Part shown: positions 1-12,500 of the stretch, one piece after another
Numbering within the stretch: the stretch's first letter is position 1
How the letters are laid out: each line of letters starts with the position of its first letter
Assembly (NCBI RefSeq): GCF_029784135.1
Contig: NC_073744.1
Span: 68,059,593 to 68,123,592, forward strand
Source of the DNA: Toxorhynchites rutilus septentrionalis
Taxonomy: Eukaryota > Arthropoda > Insecta > Diptera > Culicidae
Direction: 5' to 3'
DNA: 64,000 nt
The notes under the pieces: model-generated
Databases searched by the model: none
What the model saw: the letters and a program-made list of their open reading frames with translations, nothing else
Told to the model about the DNA's origin: nothing
Translations under genes and position numbers: made by a program

Positions 1-400
1 GATGTATGGACGACTTGCTGGAAATTGTAAGGGCTATTATATATATTTTTTGGATTTAAAAAAAATACGTTTTTGAGTAAAATGAATTTTAATTTTCAAA
101 ATAACTTTTTTTTCAGAGATTTTTTTCAAAAAATATTTTGGTTTTTTTCTGTGAAAATTTAAATAATGTATTTAAATAATGTACATGCCCTGATAATAAT
201 TTTGTATGTATCATAGTTTTAAAGTTATTAATTTTTGTGAAAAAAAAAAGAAAAAAATTGGCCTTTTTCAAAAAGTAGTCTAATTCTTTTCGTATGCAAA
301 GTTTCTCAATGGCCCATGTCTTTACACCCACAATGTTCACTACTATCTGAGATGGTACTGCCAACTCCTAAGACGAGTTGGCATAAAATTCGTCATGTAA
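1..400. repeat. Dispersed repeat fragment (family A, copy 1)
   Basis: AT-rich sequence whose right end (about 310-400) reappears near 14865-14955. Both copies carry a 'ttacacccacaa' block, then a block like 'cagatgacactgccaa', then 'gttggcataaaattcgt'. Shared order and spacing show a dispersed noncoding element cut by the window edge. No coding capacity is visible; the small open frame on the minus strand here is low-complexity Phe/Lys sequence. Confidence 0.55.
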
Positions 401-1862
401 CTAAAAATAAAAAAACACAGAACTAAACTAAAAACAAACACAGGAGGCTATCAAGTTAACATGTTATAATCCGTTCTTAACTGGAACTAAATACAAAGTA
501 CGAATAAACACAAAATATAACACAATAATTACAATTTTTCAGTTTTCAGTAAGGACACTATTAAGGAAATTAAATAAAAAGTTACATGACATAAACACAG
601 ATATACAACTGCAAACGAACACATAGCACTATCAAAAATGTTTTAAAGAACAGCCCAATAGAAATACATCAATGAAGTAAACGCAATCATTACACATGTA
701 GATATATTCTCCGCACAATCGACTATAATTATTTTAATAAACTAATTAAAACGATCTCACCAAATTTCTCTTGCGATCAGACATTTAAAAACATTAATTT
801 GGATAATCGAGACCAAACACAAAAACATCACAGAAGCTGGTGAAACTAAATGAAAATAGATGGAAGATCTGGTGGAAGATGCAACTGTCACTCTTCACGC
901 GCTACAAAATGTTTAGTAACCAATAAAAAAGTTTTACTCAAAAAAAAATACAGTAAGTTACTTCTAATTCGACCTCTAGTTAAAAGCATCCTTACCAGTT
1001 GATTAATTTAGTTGCTAAACACTATTGGGATACGAATGCACCAGCTGCCTCGATGTAAAGTATCTCAAATAAACAACAACAACAACAACCATTAGGCAAC
1101 CCTCCACCATAACGTGGCAACCACTCCGGAAGTTGCTGTTCTGGCAATGCAGTAGTAACTTCATCGCAAGGTTGCTTTTTGCAACAAACGTCAAAATTAT
1201 GTTTCGATTCTTTCCGTTTTGCGTTGGCTGTGATAAATTTGTTTTATAAAATAGTGATTTTTTAACTACCGGTGCGAAAAAGAAAATAGTAAAATGGCAA
1301 CCATGGATGGGAAAACGGGTTGCTGTCCAAAATAGCAACGATTTGAGTTGTGAAATTACCAACGCTTATACACCCAAAATTGATTTTTAGCTCATGTTTT
1401 GTCATCCCAATTTATAACATTAAATGAGACATAACATAACAGAAAATGTAATGACTCACAAATACTGGTAAGCATTTGTATAATATACAATCCCAAATGA
1501 AATGAGAAAAGAAAACAGAAAGAGATGTCTGCACGCATACATACAACCCATTTTTAAGCTTTCAAAATAGCTTATTATTTGCGCATTTGACTCTCATGCA
1601 CAGGAAATGGCATTATTTCTGCCAAAGATGAAATGTTTTCTGCCAACGCTAGTTTGGGTGTAGTAACCCACCGGTGGGGATGCTTTAATTGGATAAACCT
1701 CTAATACGACACGAATGATTGTACATTTTCGCATCGAATTTAACATTTTTTGTAAATATCGAGTTTGGGACCCAAGTTATGGCCCCAGATCGAAAGCTGC
1801 CGCCAGACGTCGACATCACTGTCATCGCGAATGTCCAACTACAGATCACAATCGTTTCTAAT
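401..1862. other. Unrecognised AT-rich stretch with a (CAA)n run
   Basis: No gene recognised. A (CAA)n microsatellite at about 1071-1089 follows a unique-looking tract and resembles the short-repeat tail of a retroposon, but no target duplication or tRNA-like head could be paired with it. The open frames here have no recognisable motif. Confidence 0.4.
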
Positions 1863-2181
1863 GGCGGGTTTACATTAGGGAAATCTATAGCTATAGATGG
1901 ATTTTTTCACGTGAAAATAGGTGTAAACGGGTGAGAATAAATATGATACACTTATTCGAGGTATATATAACTTGAATAAATTCAGCATATGTAAACGCTT
2001 GAGAATTTCTCACTGGTGAGAAATCACTAAAGTTGGATGCAGTTCTACTTCAGGTGAATAAATTCACCTAAAATATGAATATATTCATTATAGAAGTTCA
2101 CGCTAGTGTAAACGGTTGATGCGATTTCTATAAATCTCATCATACTTCTTCACATGAATATATCACTAGTCTAAACCCACC
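1863..2181. mobile_element. 319-bp MITE with GG(C/T)GGGTTTA ends
   Basis: The left end reads GGCGGGTTTACATTAG. The right end, read in reverse, is GGTGGGTTTAGACTAG, giving imperfect inverted termini. CTAAT lies immediately outside on both sides (1858-1862 and 2182-2186) and is a likely target duplication. The interior repeats a 'gtgtaaacg' block near 1920, 1990 and 2110, typical of subterminal repeats in MITEs. There is no coding sequence. Its superfamily cannot be assigned without an autonomous relative. Confidence 0.7.
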
Positions 2182-2534
2182 CTAATGCAACACCAAGCTT
2201 ACTAAGCGAGCGACGGTGGATTCATTTAGAGAATTCTCCATTGACAGTTTTCTAAATTGTTTTTTCAATGATAGAGGCGACCCACTTTGAAAGTTCAAAC
2301 TTGCTATAATGGACAAGAATCGATCAATCAATTTCTATTCTACACTTGCTCCAGCCAGTCTGCGATCTAGGATAGAATTTCAGTCTTTCTCAACACGTGA
2401 ACCTCCGCATCGGTCCCTAGGGGCCGACGTTGAACTGTTTTGGTAGGAGAGCGCTGACTGACAGGGACTTACAGTTACAAAATATGTAAACAAAAATATA
2501 TACGGAGTGTTATCGGATGTTTCACGAAATGTGA
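2182..2534. other. No recognised feature
   Basis: Unique-looking sequence between the MITE and the first retrotransposon relic. I see no ORF, repeat or motif to name. Confidence 0.4.
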
Positions 2535-4738
2535 CTACTTTATAGTCGAATTTCTGACTATTTTCTATTTATATTAGTATCTTCGGGAGCTGGGAACGAA
2601 ACCGATTGCGAATTTGAGATAAATTTTGATTTCAAAATAGCAGACTACGAGCAAATTAATTGTAAGCTTAATGATATAAATTGGTCATTTCTACTTAAAG
2701 ATGAAAGGAACATAGAAAAAGCTGTTGAAATTTTTGATGATAATCTGTATAGAATCATAAGCGAACATGTTCCAACAAGAAAGAAAAAACTTAATACAAA
2801 TTCTAAAACACCAGTATGGTTCACCCGTGATATTAAAAATCTCAAAAAAAAAAAACAGAAAGCTCATAAAAGATACAAAGCAAACCAAACTTTGGATAAT
2901 TTAACAACATACAAAGATATTTGTAAAAACCTTGATACGAAAATATCACTACAATATGAAAGCTATATTACAAGGATAGAAAATAATATTAAATCCGATC
3001 CTAAGAAATTTTTCAATTTTGCCAGCGATAAGATGAAATCTAATAATTTCCCATCAAGTATGAAATTTGGAGAATACGTTGGATCAAATGATAGTGATAT
3101 TAGTAATCAATTCGCCCGTTTTTTCCAAGGTAACTACACAACAAATAACGTGGTTCGAGATTACGTTTATTTTTCGTTTTTACCCGAATGCGCAAACTCG
3201 GTCTCAATTGATAATATTACCGCTAACGAACTTCTTGTCGCGCTGGAGGATCTAGATTCTTCTAAAGGTCCCGGGCCGGATGGTATCCCTCCAATGTTGT
3301 TGAAAAAGTTGGCATCGGCTTTCGTTCATCCTTTGTCCTTGCTTTTCAATTTATCGCTAAAATTCGCAATATTTCCTTCTGTCTGGAAAAAATCATTCCT
3401 ACTACCCATATTCAAATCTGGTAACCGTTCTGACATAAGTAACTATCGTGGCATCGCCATATTATCTTGTATTCCCAAATTATTTGAATCCATTGTCAAT
3501 ACTAAAATGTTCAATCAGTTAAAACATTATATTTCACCGAATCAACATGGTTTTTATAAAGGAAGATCCACTGCCACAAATCTGTTAGAATTTGTATCCT
3601 ATTCTCTTGTGGTAATGGATAGAGGCAACGTTGTCGAGACTCTTTATACAGACTTCAGCAAGGCTTTCGACAGAGTAGATATTCCAATGCTTATTTTCAA
3701 GCTCCAACGTATGGGAGTAACTGGAACTCTATTGAAGTGGGTTGAATCTTACCTCACCAATAGAACACAGTTTGTTCGCTTTAGAGGAAAAATCTCTTTT
3801 CCAGTGTATGTCACATCCGGAGTTCCACAAGGTTCTCACTTAGGCCCTTTACTTTTTATCCTATTCGTAAATGATGTGTCAATACTAGTGACCTCAACAT
3901 TCTAATATATGCTGATGATATGAAATTCTACATAGAAGTAACCAAATGTAGTGATCTTGTGATTTTCCAACAAGAAGTAGATGTTTTCTTCGAATGGTGC
4001 GTGAAAAGTCTTTTAGATATTAATGTGAAAAAATGTAATATTATATCGTATACTCGAAAACATGAAACTTATGACTTCATATGTTCTCTAGGATTTGAAA
4101 CTGTAGAGAGATGCGTCAAAATTAGAGATTTAGGTATAATTCTTGATTCGAAACTCACTTTTGGCGAACATTACAATACAATGATCAATAAAGCAAATAG
4201 TATGCTCGGTTTCATAAAAAGATTTAGTTACAATTTCAGCGATCCATACACAATAAAAACATTGTATATAAGTTTTGTTAGATCTATTTTAGAATATTGC
4301 AGTGTTGTATGGGCACCCTATCAAGAACTGCACTCCAATCGAATAGAATCAGTACAAAAACAATTTTTATTATTTGCCCTGAGAAAGCTAGGCTGGATAA
4401 CATATCCCCTTCCCCCATATGAAGCTCGTTGTATGTGAATAAATATTGAAACACTTGAGAAACGCAGAGAAATTGCCACAATGTCATGTTTAATTGACTT
4501 AGTTTCACACAGGATTAGTTCTGAAAACTTACTTGAAAATCTAAATTTTTATGCACCAACACGAGCCTTGCGAACACGCAATTTGTTCAAACCAACTTCA
4601 TTTCGAACTTTATATGCTATGAATGGTGCACTTAATAGAATGATGAGAACGTACAATAAGTACAGTAATGTAATTGATGTGACAATGACGAAGAAATTAT
4701 TGAAAAAGTCATTGACTGAAAAATCATTGTATTCGTGA
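2535..4738 (+). pseudogene. Non-LTR retrotransposon ORF2 relic (Jockey/CR1-like), one frameshift and one stop
   Basis: The frame opens after a stop at 2532-2534. It begins with a decayed endonuclease C-terminus (an ISDYFL block where SDH is expected), then the linker and a reverse transcriptase. RT blocks seen are SKGPGPDGIPP, SNYRGIAILSC, HGFYKGRSTATNL, YTDFSKAFDRVD and SGVPQGSHLGPLLF. The catalytic YADDMKFY motif lies at 3908 in a different frame, so about one base was lost near 3878-3900. The C-terminal half continues to 4438, where an in-frame TGA interrupts it, and then resumes (INIETLEKRREIA) to the stop at 4736-4738. The 5' part of the element (ORF1 and most of the endonuclease) is absent. 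It cannot make an intact protein. Assignment to the Jockey/CR1 group rests on the linker, the lack of RNase H and the C-terminal 'RALRTRNLFKPTSFRT' block; the exact clade is not certain. Confidence 0.88.
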
Positions 4739-4965
4739 ATTACAGTTTTGTCATATATGTTTGCTGCGTTGCATTTCGTAATTCATTATTAATACAAAAT
4801 ACATGATACCTCTAATAATTGATTTTCATAAATATAGCTATTAATTATTCATTAAGTATAATGTAATTGTAAGCAATGTATGTAATTGTTGTCTACACAT
4901 CCCCTGAGGGTTTGGAGATGAGTCGATTCTGTTTGTATTGATGTTCGATTCGCATATTTCTTTTA
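4739..4965 (+). mobile_element. Probable 3' UTR of the retrotransposon relic
   Basis: AT-rich sequence directly after the last codon of the RT relic, ending near a 'cccctgagggtttggagatg' block. No clear poly(A) or target duplication marks the exact end, so the boundary is approximate. Confidence 0.4.
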
Positions 4966-5297
4966 AAAAGAGCCAGACCAGCAATTCGACCTGAGTTTTC
5001 GTAAAACGTGTGTAATATTTTCAGCGATCAAGATATTGATTCAAACAAAAAAATAATCGACACTGCTGACGGTGGTGAGTGTTGATTTCATGAAAATGCC
5101 CTTACACATCGGCCAGTCTGCCAGACGCGTGGCATAACTTGCTAATTGTGAGGAAGAAAATTAATTTATCCCTTTATTGGCCGTGCAAACTAGGCAACGA
5201 ATCGACTCTAACTTCAGAGAACATGATCCTTACATGAGAAATAACACATATTTACCTTTTTAATTTTAACTATTGAAACAGTTTAAAACGACGACGA

Positions 5298-5560
5298 TAT
5301 GACGCCAGTGGTTGTGTGGTTAGCGTAACAGTCTCACAACCCGACCGCCCTGGGTTCAATCCCAGCAAGCGTCGTTGGGATTTTCTGAGGCGAAAAATCT
5401 CTGGTCGCGTCTTCTTTCGGAAGGGAAGTAAATAACTGTTGCCTCGGCTCATGAGTTGTTGAGTCTGATAGGTAGGATACAGGTGGAGGGCGACTGATGT
5501 CGGCGATTGGTACGGTAGTGGCGGAAATGGACCGACAAAAAATAAGCGAAGACAAAAAAA
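5298..5560 (+). mobile_element. tRNA-derived SINE, family S1, copy 1
   Basis: The head has an A-box-like TGGTTAGCGTAACAG and a B-box-like GGGTTCAATCCC at tRNA spacing, so an internal RNA polymerase III promoter is likely. The tRNA-unrelated body contains 'ttttctgaggcgaaaaatct' and 'ctcatgagttgttgagtctg', and the copy ends in 'gacaaaaaaa'. The minus-strand sequence at 36622-36888 is a clear homologue over the whole length. Acceptor-stem pairing is absent, so this is not a tRNA gene. Confidence 0.85.
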
Positions 5561-6654
5561 TAGTTGCCACGGCCCGTTAACTCCAAAAACACTGCCTTGT
5601 AAATTACCCTTATTGCGCCATTGGGAAAATCAAAACAATATTATTCAAACAGAATTTTCTGCCGGCGCTCTAAAATCATGGTTTTATGGCATAGAGCTAA
5701 TTAATATCGTACATTTTTAGCAGACCAAAAAAGTGAAGTGTTGCCAGATACCTTTGGATGTTTTTGGTTAAGTGAAATATTGAAATAATATTCCAATTGC
5801 AGCGGAAGGTTTTTTTTATGGTGGCATTACAAAAGGTTAATACATAATTTTTTGCATGTTGACAATGCCCACTCATTGTCTTATTTCATTTTTGGACTGA
5901 AACTCTGCCACTTTGGAAATACTGTACCAACCCCTGGACTATTTCAATAGAATGACGACTGATTATGTCACTTCCCACTACTACGTGTTTACACTCTTCC
6001 GAAGTTTGTCAAACAAATTTTGTGCGAATGACTACAAAACCCCAAAAGGAAAAGTTCAAAAAGCACCGTTGATAGTGTATGTTAACCGTTTGACAGCCGA
6101 ACGAAAACTAAGTAAGATAAATGATGTTGGTATGTCCAGTCGAAATTATGAACACGGTTTTTCCACTTTTTTGAATGCTCTAATTCAGCGCGTAAAATCA
6201 GGTATAAAAATGTTTCAAAAAATATGAATGAAATGGCCTTTTTCATGATTTCATGAAGTCTTAATTAACTCAAGAAATGCGAAATGCAACATCTATTTGA
6301 AATTCGATTTTTGTATTTATAAATGGTAATTTCTAAAAATGGACAAACCATGATCATAATTTCACTTTGAAGAAAATAGTTAAAATACGTAAAAATTGAA
6401 CTATTTGATTGCCGTATGGTATTATTAGCGAACAAAGACATGGGGATTTTTTTTCGTCTTGATTACATGTGTTTTTCATGAAGAAAAATCGATTTGCATT
6501 TACTAGTTGCGTGAAAACACCCAACATCGGACAAACCAACATCATTCACTTTATCAGGTAAAATAGGAGAAAAAAAATCCGACGCGCAGTCCGACGTGAA
6601 GTTTTAGAATGTTTCACATGAAAAATAGCAAATTGATTGAAGTCGTTTGCTTAT
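5561..6654. other. Unrecognised stretch
   Basis: The first bases ('atagttgccac...cactgccttgtaaat') recur near 48252-48310, so this is repeat-derived. An open frame of 104 codons at 5913-6227 has no recognised motif, no homology I can name and no clear codon bias, so I do not call it a gene. The rest is AT-rich noncoding sequence. Confidence 0.35.
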
Positions 6655-7468
6655 CAGCAATTCCAAATGAAATCGACAAATGATAAAACATGAGTATTTT
6701 TGATTCGAATGAAAGTGTGTATTCCGTTTGGGTTAGAGGAAATATGAGTTTTCCACAGCAATTGGGAATTTTTTGACTCAAGCGTAACTTTTGAAAATGG
6801 CGTATCGATTTGAGTAAGAGAAATCTTTGATAATTTATATATAAAAAAATATGAGTCGTACCGAAATAGTGTGTTAGAAAGAGTTATAGAGTATTGTTGG
6901 CTTAATTTGAAATAATTATACACTGAGAAGAAAAATTAGTACTCTTTTTTTTATTTACAAAATAAAATTTCAATTTGCGATATCAAAAAATTAGTGTTTT
7001 TTTATATTTTTTTCAATTTTTCATATAAAATAGAAGTCATGTAGAAAATTTAAAAAATGAGCCCAAGATGGTAAAACTATTTTTGACGAAATTTGTGGAA
7101 CCTCGAATTTTTAGGAATTTGCGAAACTTCGAATTTTTGTATGTTAGCAATTATTTATAGCCACAAATTATGAATTCTGATGTGATTTAAAACAAAAAAA
7201 GGTTATTATCAATCTCCTTCTAAATGCAACCATTCTCGAGATATTTAAAAAAATTATTCTAATTTATAATCTTTTTTATAGTCTGATTTATAGATTTGAA
7301 TTATCAAAGATTTCTTTTACTAAAATCGATACGCCCTTTTCAAAAGTTACGCTTGAGTAAAAAAAATCCCAATTGCTGTGGAAAACTCATATTTCCTCCA
7401 ACCCAAACGGAATACAATACAAGTTTTTGAAATCTGCATTTTTAGGACGATTTCATTTGGAATTGCTG
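6655..7468. mobile_element. Foldback (long inverted repeat) element, 814 bp
   Basis: The left arm (about 6655-6845) begins CAGCAATTCCAAATGAAATC. The right arm (about 7300-7468) is its reverse complement with scattered mismatches; both contain 'tattccgtttgggtt' and 'caagcgtaacttttgaaaa' in mirror order. TTAT flanks both ends (6651-6654, 7469-7472) as a possible 4-bp target duplication. The 450-bp centre is AT-rich and noncoding. The arms are long enough for transcripts to form hairpin RNA. Confidence 0.75.
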
Positions 7469-9309
7469 TTATGTAACTCTTGGAAACTCAGTTAATACGA
7501 GTAATTAGATATGTGAACTTCGGCTATTTGACTTTTTATTTATTTCTTGTTGTTGTTGATCAAGGGTGTGGCATATTTTTAAAGTACATTTTAGTGAAAG
7601 TAAGCTTGAAAAAACGTTCGATTGTAATTAATGGTATGATCGGTGATCTCGATTCCAAACTGGACACCTAAGGTCCGGCTATAGGTAAAAAGAGTAAAGG
7701 GTTCAATTCTATCAAATCGCAACCATCGCGAGTTGCGAACTGTTCCGATAATTTCATGGATGTAAAATTTTGCATGTAAAGATATCAGTAAAAAGAGGCC
7801 TGCTAAACATTTTAATATCGTGAAGCGGCGACGAAATCATTAATTTACGATGATCGTTGCCTAATTGTAACACATTGTGATAAACTGCAGTGTTGCGGTT
7901 CTCTAGGGTTTGAAGAAAAGCACCACGAAACGATCGCGGAAGAGCGATCGGTTTCTCGCGATAATGTTTTATGAAGAAATACGCTACGTAGCCCGTTCAG
8001 ATCGTGGTTGATCTCTGATCTTCGATCTTTGAGCACATTTACAGGGTTAGGGAAACGCTCACTTTTGAAATGAATGTGCTCTCCTCGCTGGTTGCAAATT
8101 ATGCGAAGCATGGTCGCGTTGAATCTGAAACTTTAACGCAGCACATGGTCCAGCTTCGCGAAAGCAACTAACTAGAGTTGTCATGTAAAATTAGATCCCA
8201 TCCAGTCTCAAATTATGCCCACCGACAGGATCCGGAGTCTGCACTTTGTTTTGACTGTTTTAGCCACGATAATTTGGAACAAATCACCACATCCTGATCT
8301 CGTTTCATGTTCGAGGCATGGCTCAGAAGCCATTCCTCCTAATTTAGCATTGAATTTATCGCAACAAGCGGCGTCTTGCGCCATGTGAACTCTGTTCGCG
8401 TTCTGATATCAACCACCCCTTGCTACAGTCCTTCCCTAGCGGACCGTCATTACCTCTAGTCAGGTGCTAATTTGTTAGGTTTTCACCTTTCCAGCGGGAT
8501 CGTCCCTTTAGTTTGTTTGCTCGTGCTTGTGTTTTTTTTTTGATATTTTTTCTCGAGAAACCGACGGAGACGTCTAATTACAATAATTTCACAGAAATCA
8601 ACATAAAAAGGTGTTAGAATGTTGGTCTGTTTTATTTGACCTGACTTGCGAGCGTTTTTTCTCTCTCTCTAGAGTGTGCCTTCTCTTCTCTATGATGATG
8701 ATTTCATGATTAGCTCCGTTTCTGGAATCACTATCCTTCTTGTGTCCCAAGACGAGGATATCGGTGACCCTAAGGAGTCGAGCCGACCAATTATAAGACG
8801 CTTTATCTCGATATTTGGCACTCCCAGCTGAGAACAAAAAACTGTTTCACCTTTCGCTAATAGCACGAGCTCGAACTGCGGACGGCTGACGGGATGAAAT
8901 GGTAATGGTTCTGGGTAATTCGCGATTGGTTTTTTATTTTTATTTGTCAGTAATAGAATCGACTGTTTTTTTTTTCAATATTCTCTATGGAGTAAAGTTT
9001 TTCAATTGAATTTACTCAAAATAAAATAAAAGTTGTTGTGTATAATTGAAAAAAAAAATTAATTTGGTTAGTTATAGGATTCTATTGTAGTATTATAGAA
9101 TTCACCCAAGTTACTTAACCCGATTAATCCAATGATTATGATTGGAATAACTATGAACAAAAAGTTGGTAGCCAATACCGTAGCCGAAAGAATTTTGCGT
9201 ATCAGAATCAATTGAGAGGTCTTCTTTTCGCTGATAGTGCATAATATAATTGCATAATTCGATGAACCGTTGCAATAAAACAGCATTTCATCATTTTTAT
9301 GCTGCTTCA
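7469..9309. other. No recognised gene
   Basis: Mixed-composition sequence. Several open frames of 60-90 codons exist on both strands but none shows a recognisable domain. The minus-strand frame at 9068-9310 contains a hydrophobic stretch, but it is embedded in an AT-rich tract and has no supporting context. Confidence 0.35.
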
Positions 9310-9500
9310 AGTCGAGTGAACAACATGTGTGGCATGCCCGGTTCTGGCAACACGGCCATCGTCAGTTTAGCGTCAAGTGGGCTGGGCACTCAGCACATCT
9401 TCCGCCATCTTATCAGCAGGCAGTCACCGTTCAGCTTCGAGTGGTCTCCGATTATCCCGCGGACGCTCAGAGACACACATTGTGGCGGTCCTGTCAGGAG
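9310..9500. repeat. GC-rich segment related to 10010-10090
   Basis: The block around 9425-9485 ('cgagtggtctccgattatcc', 'cggacgctcag') recurs at about 10023-10070 as 'cgggcggtctccggttatct' plus 'cggacgctcag'. Three frames are open across the first copy, so compositional bias rather than coding is likely. Its identity is unknown. Confidence 0.4.
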
Positions 9501-10527
9501 CGAGAATTAAACGGTGGAGAACCGCCTTGAACCGAAATATTGCCAGGGGCTCTGCGTGGAAATAAGTGACACTAAAGTTGCACATTTCCGAAGTGTATTT
9601 GGAGTGATTCTCACCGTGTGTGATATATTCCAAGCAGAAATTAGAAAAATCTATTTGTTTTTATGTGTCATTCAAGTTTGGATGTGTGCAAGAGAACAAT
9701 AGAGCGTTTTGGGGGAACAACTCAAAATTACATGAAGACATGAGTGGTCAGCCCGGGACTACCCCGTTAGCAGAAGACTACGAGTAGCAGAGCTATCCTA
9801 ACATGGGAGGCATGAAGATTTTCAGTAAGTAAATGATATTTTTGAAAAAAAGCACGAATTGAACAGCATGATTGGCAGAAATTCTAAGGCTCCATGTTAA
9901 ACTGTAGGTTGACTTGAATGATAGCAAAATTTAAACTTGTTGCCAGAAACAACGATTTATTCGTCGTTATAGGGATACAAAACAAAATGTTTGTTTTTCT
10001 TAATTATGTTTCTATGTTAGTCACTGTTCGGCTTCGGGCGGTCTCCGGTTATCTTGCGGACGCTCAGGAATGCACCCAGCAGGACATATCTTTCATCATA
10101 GCTGACGTCTCAAAATTCGTCCAGTAATGTTCATGAGGAGGTCCGAAATATATCTAACTTTTTCTTGTATTGGAGTGTAATTTTAAAATTTCGAAAACGA
10201 GTGCGTCATGTTGTAGTGCAATGGTTTGAGCGTTAATACCACTTTGCCGGTTGAATGAGCTGGTATGACATGACAATCACTTCATTCGAAGGATATAAGC
10301 CGAGTTGAACGGGTGTGCTAAAGTTTTTGACCGCAGAATGAGCTTGCACTTGCGAGCAGAAGCGGAATTTTTAACAGAACGCACCGGTTTTTATACCGTT
10401 AGGTGGAGCGTGTTTTTGTATAATTTTACTTTTTATTGCAGGGGTAAAAATTGATGAAATGTTGGGTTAAACTAGTTAAGAGTACAATGTGCAAAATTTC
10501 GTCACAATCTGTCAAGTGTTTATTGAA

Positions 10528-11206
10528 ATGGATTCCGAGCAAGAAGTGCTTCGACAAAAAACTATGGTCGTGGTCGTGGAAAATCCAAACCAGTCCCGCT
10601 TGTGTATTGCGAGACAGTTGAAAATCGACCATTCGATCGTGTCCCGTGGGGTAAAATCGTTCAAGGAGACCCAGACGACCCTGCGGCAAGCTGCCAGCGG
10701 ATGAAAAGCGAGACGACCGACCCTGTGAAGACAAGGAAGGTGAAGGATTACTTCAAGCGCAATCAGAATTTTTCGATTCGGGCCTGGAAGGTCATTTCTC
10801 CCATCTGTTTCTTCCAGCAGACAATGAAGCGGGCCCGACTTCATGTCTTCAAGGTAAGGAAGGCGCATAACCGAACTGATAAACATATTACATTAAAACA
10901 TTGCAGTTTTTCGTTGGAAGTCCCGCCTGGGTGTTCCGGAAGAAGAAGGTCGAAAAATGTGCCACGAAGTACTTGATGTTGGAGACGATCTATGGGTGTG
11001 ACAAATTCAGCAAGCCGTACATAACGATCGGCATCATCAAGGTCCAAATATATATGAAAAAATGCCTCCACAAGTGCCAGCTGGTCTTCCTCCGGTTTTA
11101 TGAAGGTGACACTTTATTTTGGCCAGATCTGGTTTCGTGCCATTATGCGAAATCGGTGATTGAGTGGTACCAAGCAATGAGAGTTTCAAAAATATCCGAC
11201 AAAGAA
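10528..11206 (+). pseudogene. ITmD37E-type transposase relic, internally deleted
   Basis: Starts MDSEQEVLRQK and carries a helix-turn-helix-like segment (NPNQSRLCIARQLKIDHSIV). It shifts frame near 10690 and continues with DPVKTRKVKDYFKRN and KRARLHVFKVRKAHNRTDKH. It shifts again into KKKVEKCATKYLM, SKPYITIGII and finally FWPDLVSCHYAKSVIEWYQ, which holds the second catalytic Asp. The segment with the first catalytic Asp (expected between HNRTDKH and KKKVEKC) is deleted, and the sequence stops before the final Glu. Block order matches the better-preserved ITmD37E copy at 29256-30554, and the family is known from mosquitoes. It is non-functional. No terminal inverted repeats were found. Confidence 0.82.
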
Positions 11207-11209
11207 TGA

Positions 11210-12500
11210 ATTTTGGGTATCATTTTTGTCTGTTGCATTTTTTTCGAGTACGGTCTTTATTTAGAGAAAGAGATGTAGATGCTTCTACAAAACCACCCAA
11301 ACCCATCGCCATTCAAAAACAATATCATAAGTAATCAGCGAATCGATGTTTATATTTTTATTCTTGTGTGAATTTCGGAGTGAAGATTTATTGGTGAGCG
11401 TTGTTTTCAAGTTGAGAATTGCATCAAAGTGCAGTGTATTTCAAGGCGAATGTGAAAAAAGTATTTTACAGCGGGCTGTGCTTTTCGATGGAAAACTTGA
11501 GGTGAATTTTGTTCTGATTCGGTCCACACCACCACCCCCACACAACCGATTGGGTTCTGTTGTCGTTGTGCGAATCTCAGTAACATGGTGTTTTGGAGAG
11601 TTTTGGAGAGCGTATACTGAAAAACTATTAAGAGTTTCATTCTTGAATTTTTATAGTATTTGTTTTCGTTGGCAATAATTTCCTACGTTAGCCATGCGGT
11701 AGGGACTTGAACACCACCCTTTCAGTTTTTTACGAAACTAGAAGACGGGTGTTCATTGTCGAAACACCGTTGAATTCAGGAAGATTTTAGTACCCTTTCT
11801 ATGACAGCTGCCAGAACGTAGCAGTGACACGTGACCGTTACAGGGTCATGATCCCCAACTTTTGTTTACTATAACCGATAGATGTTAATGTAGAGGAGCT
11901 ATGCTTTCAATAAGACGATCAACAAGCCACACCACGCTTTCCATAATTGATTTAGTCAGCCATTCCATGTGAAACCGATAGCGGTTCTCATATTTTCGTG
12001 AAAATTTGTAGTTTTGTTCCTTATCGTAGAATATTACACCCGTACTTTTTATTATTTTTATTAGGGTGTCCATTTCCATTTTGGGGTGGTCCGAATAAAA
12101 AATTGTTTACTCTATTTTAAGAAATTACTTTTTTCAAAAATTCATAACTTTTGAACTACTGGATTGATTCAGATGATCGATATATTACATTAAAGTCATT
12201 CAGCTAGTATTCTTTGAAAAAATGTTTCACTTGTAAAAATTGCATTTTGATTCCGTGATTATTGATTGTATTTTTTTTATAGTTTTCATGGCTGAAAGAT
12301 TAAGGGTGCTATATTTTTTATGGTTTTGTTTAAGCTGAGGTGTTTTTACGTAACATATCCAAAAATCAGAGAGTTTTTTTTTCGTTTTTGAGTTGTGATT
12401 TTTCAAAGTTAACATGTTTTCAGGCTTCGTTTAGTGTCGTATCTAGACGCATACGACACTGAAGGTACCCAGCGGTACTCAACTTTTTTTCAGTGGGACC
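11210..12500. other. No recognised gene; short perfect hairpin inside
   Basis: AT-rich noncoding sequence. Positions 12432-12459 form a perfect 10-bp hairpin (AGTGTCGTAT / ATACGACACT around an 8-nt loop), possibly a repeat terminus. The 110-codon frame at 11346-11678 has no recognisable motif. Confidence 0.35.

Noticed and set aside
1015..1362. Minus-strand 115-codon frame
   Set aside because: Part of it translates the (CAA)n run (poly-Val); no motif supports coding.
5913..6227. 104-codon open frame
   Set aside because: No recognised motif, no homologue in the window and AT-rich surroundings; a chance frame is likely.
9068..9310. Minus-strand frame with a hydrophobic segment
   Set aside because: Low-complexity Ile/Leu sequence in AT-rich DNA, with no start context or partner features.
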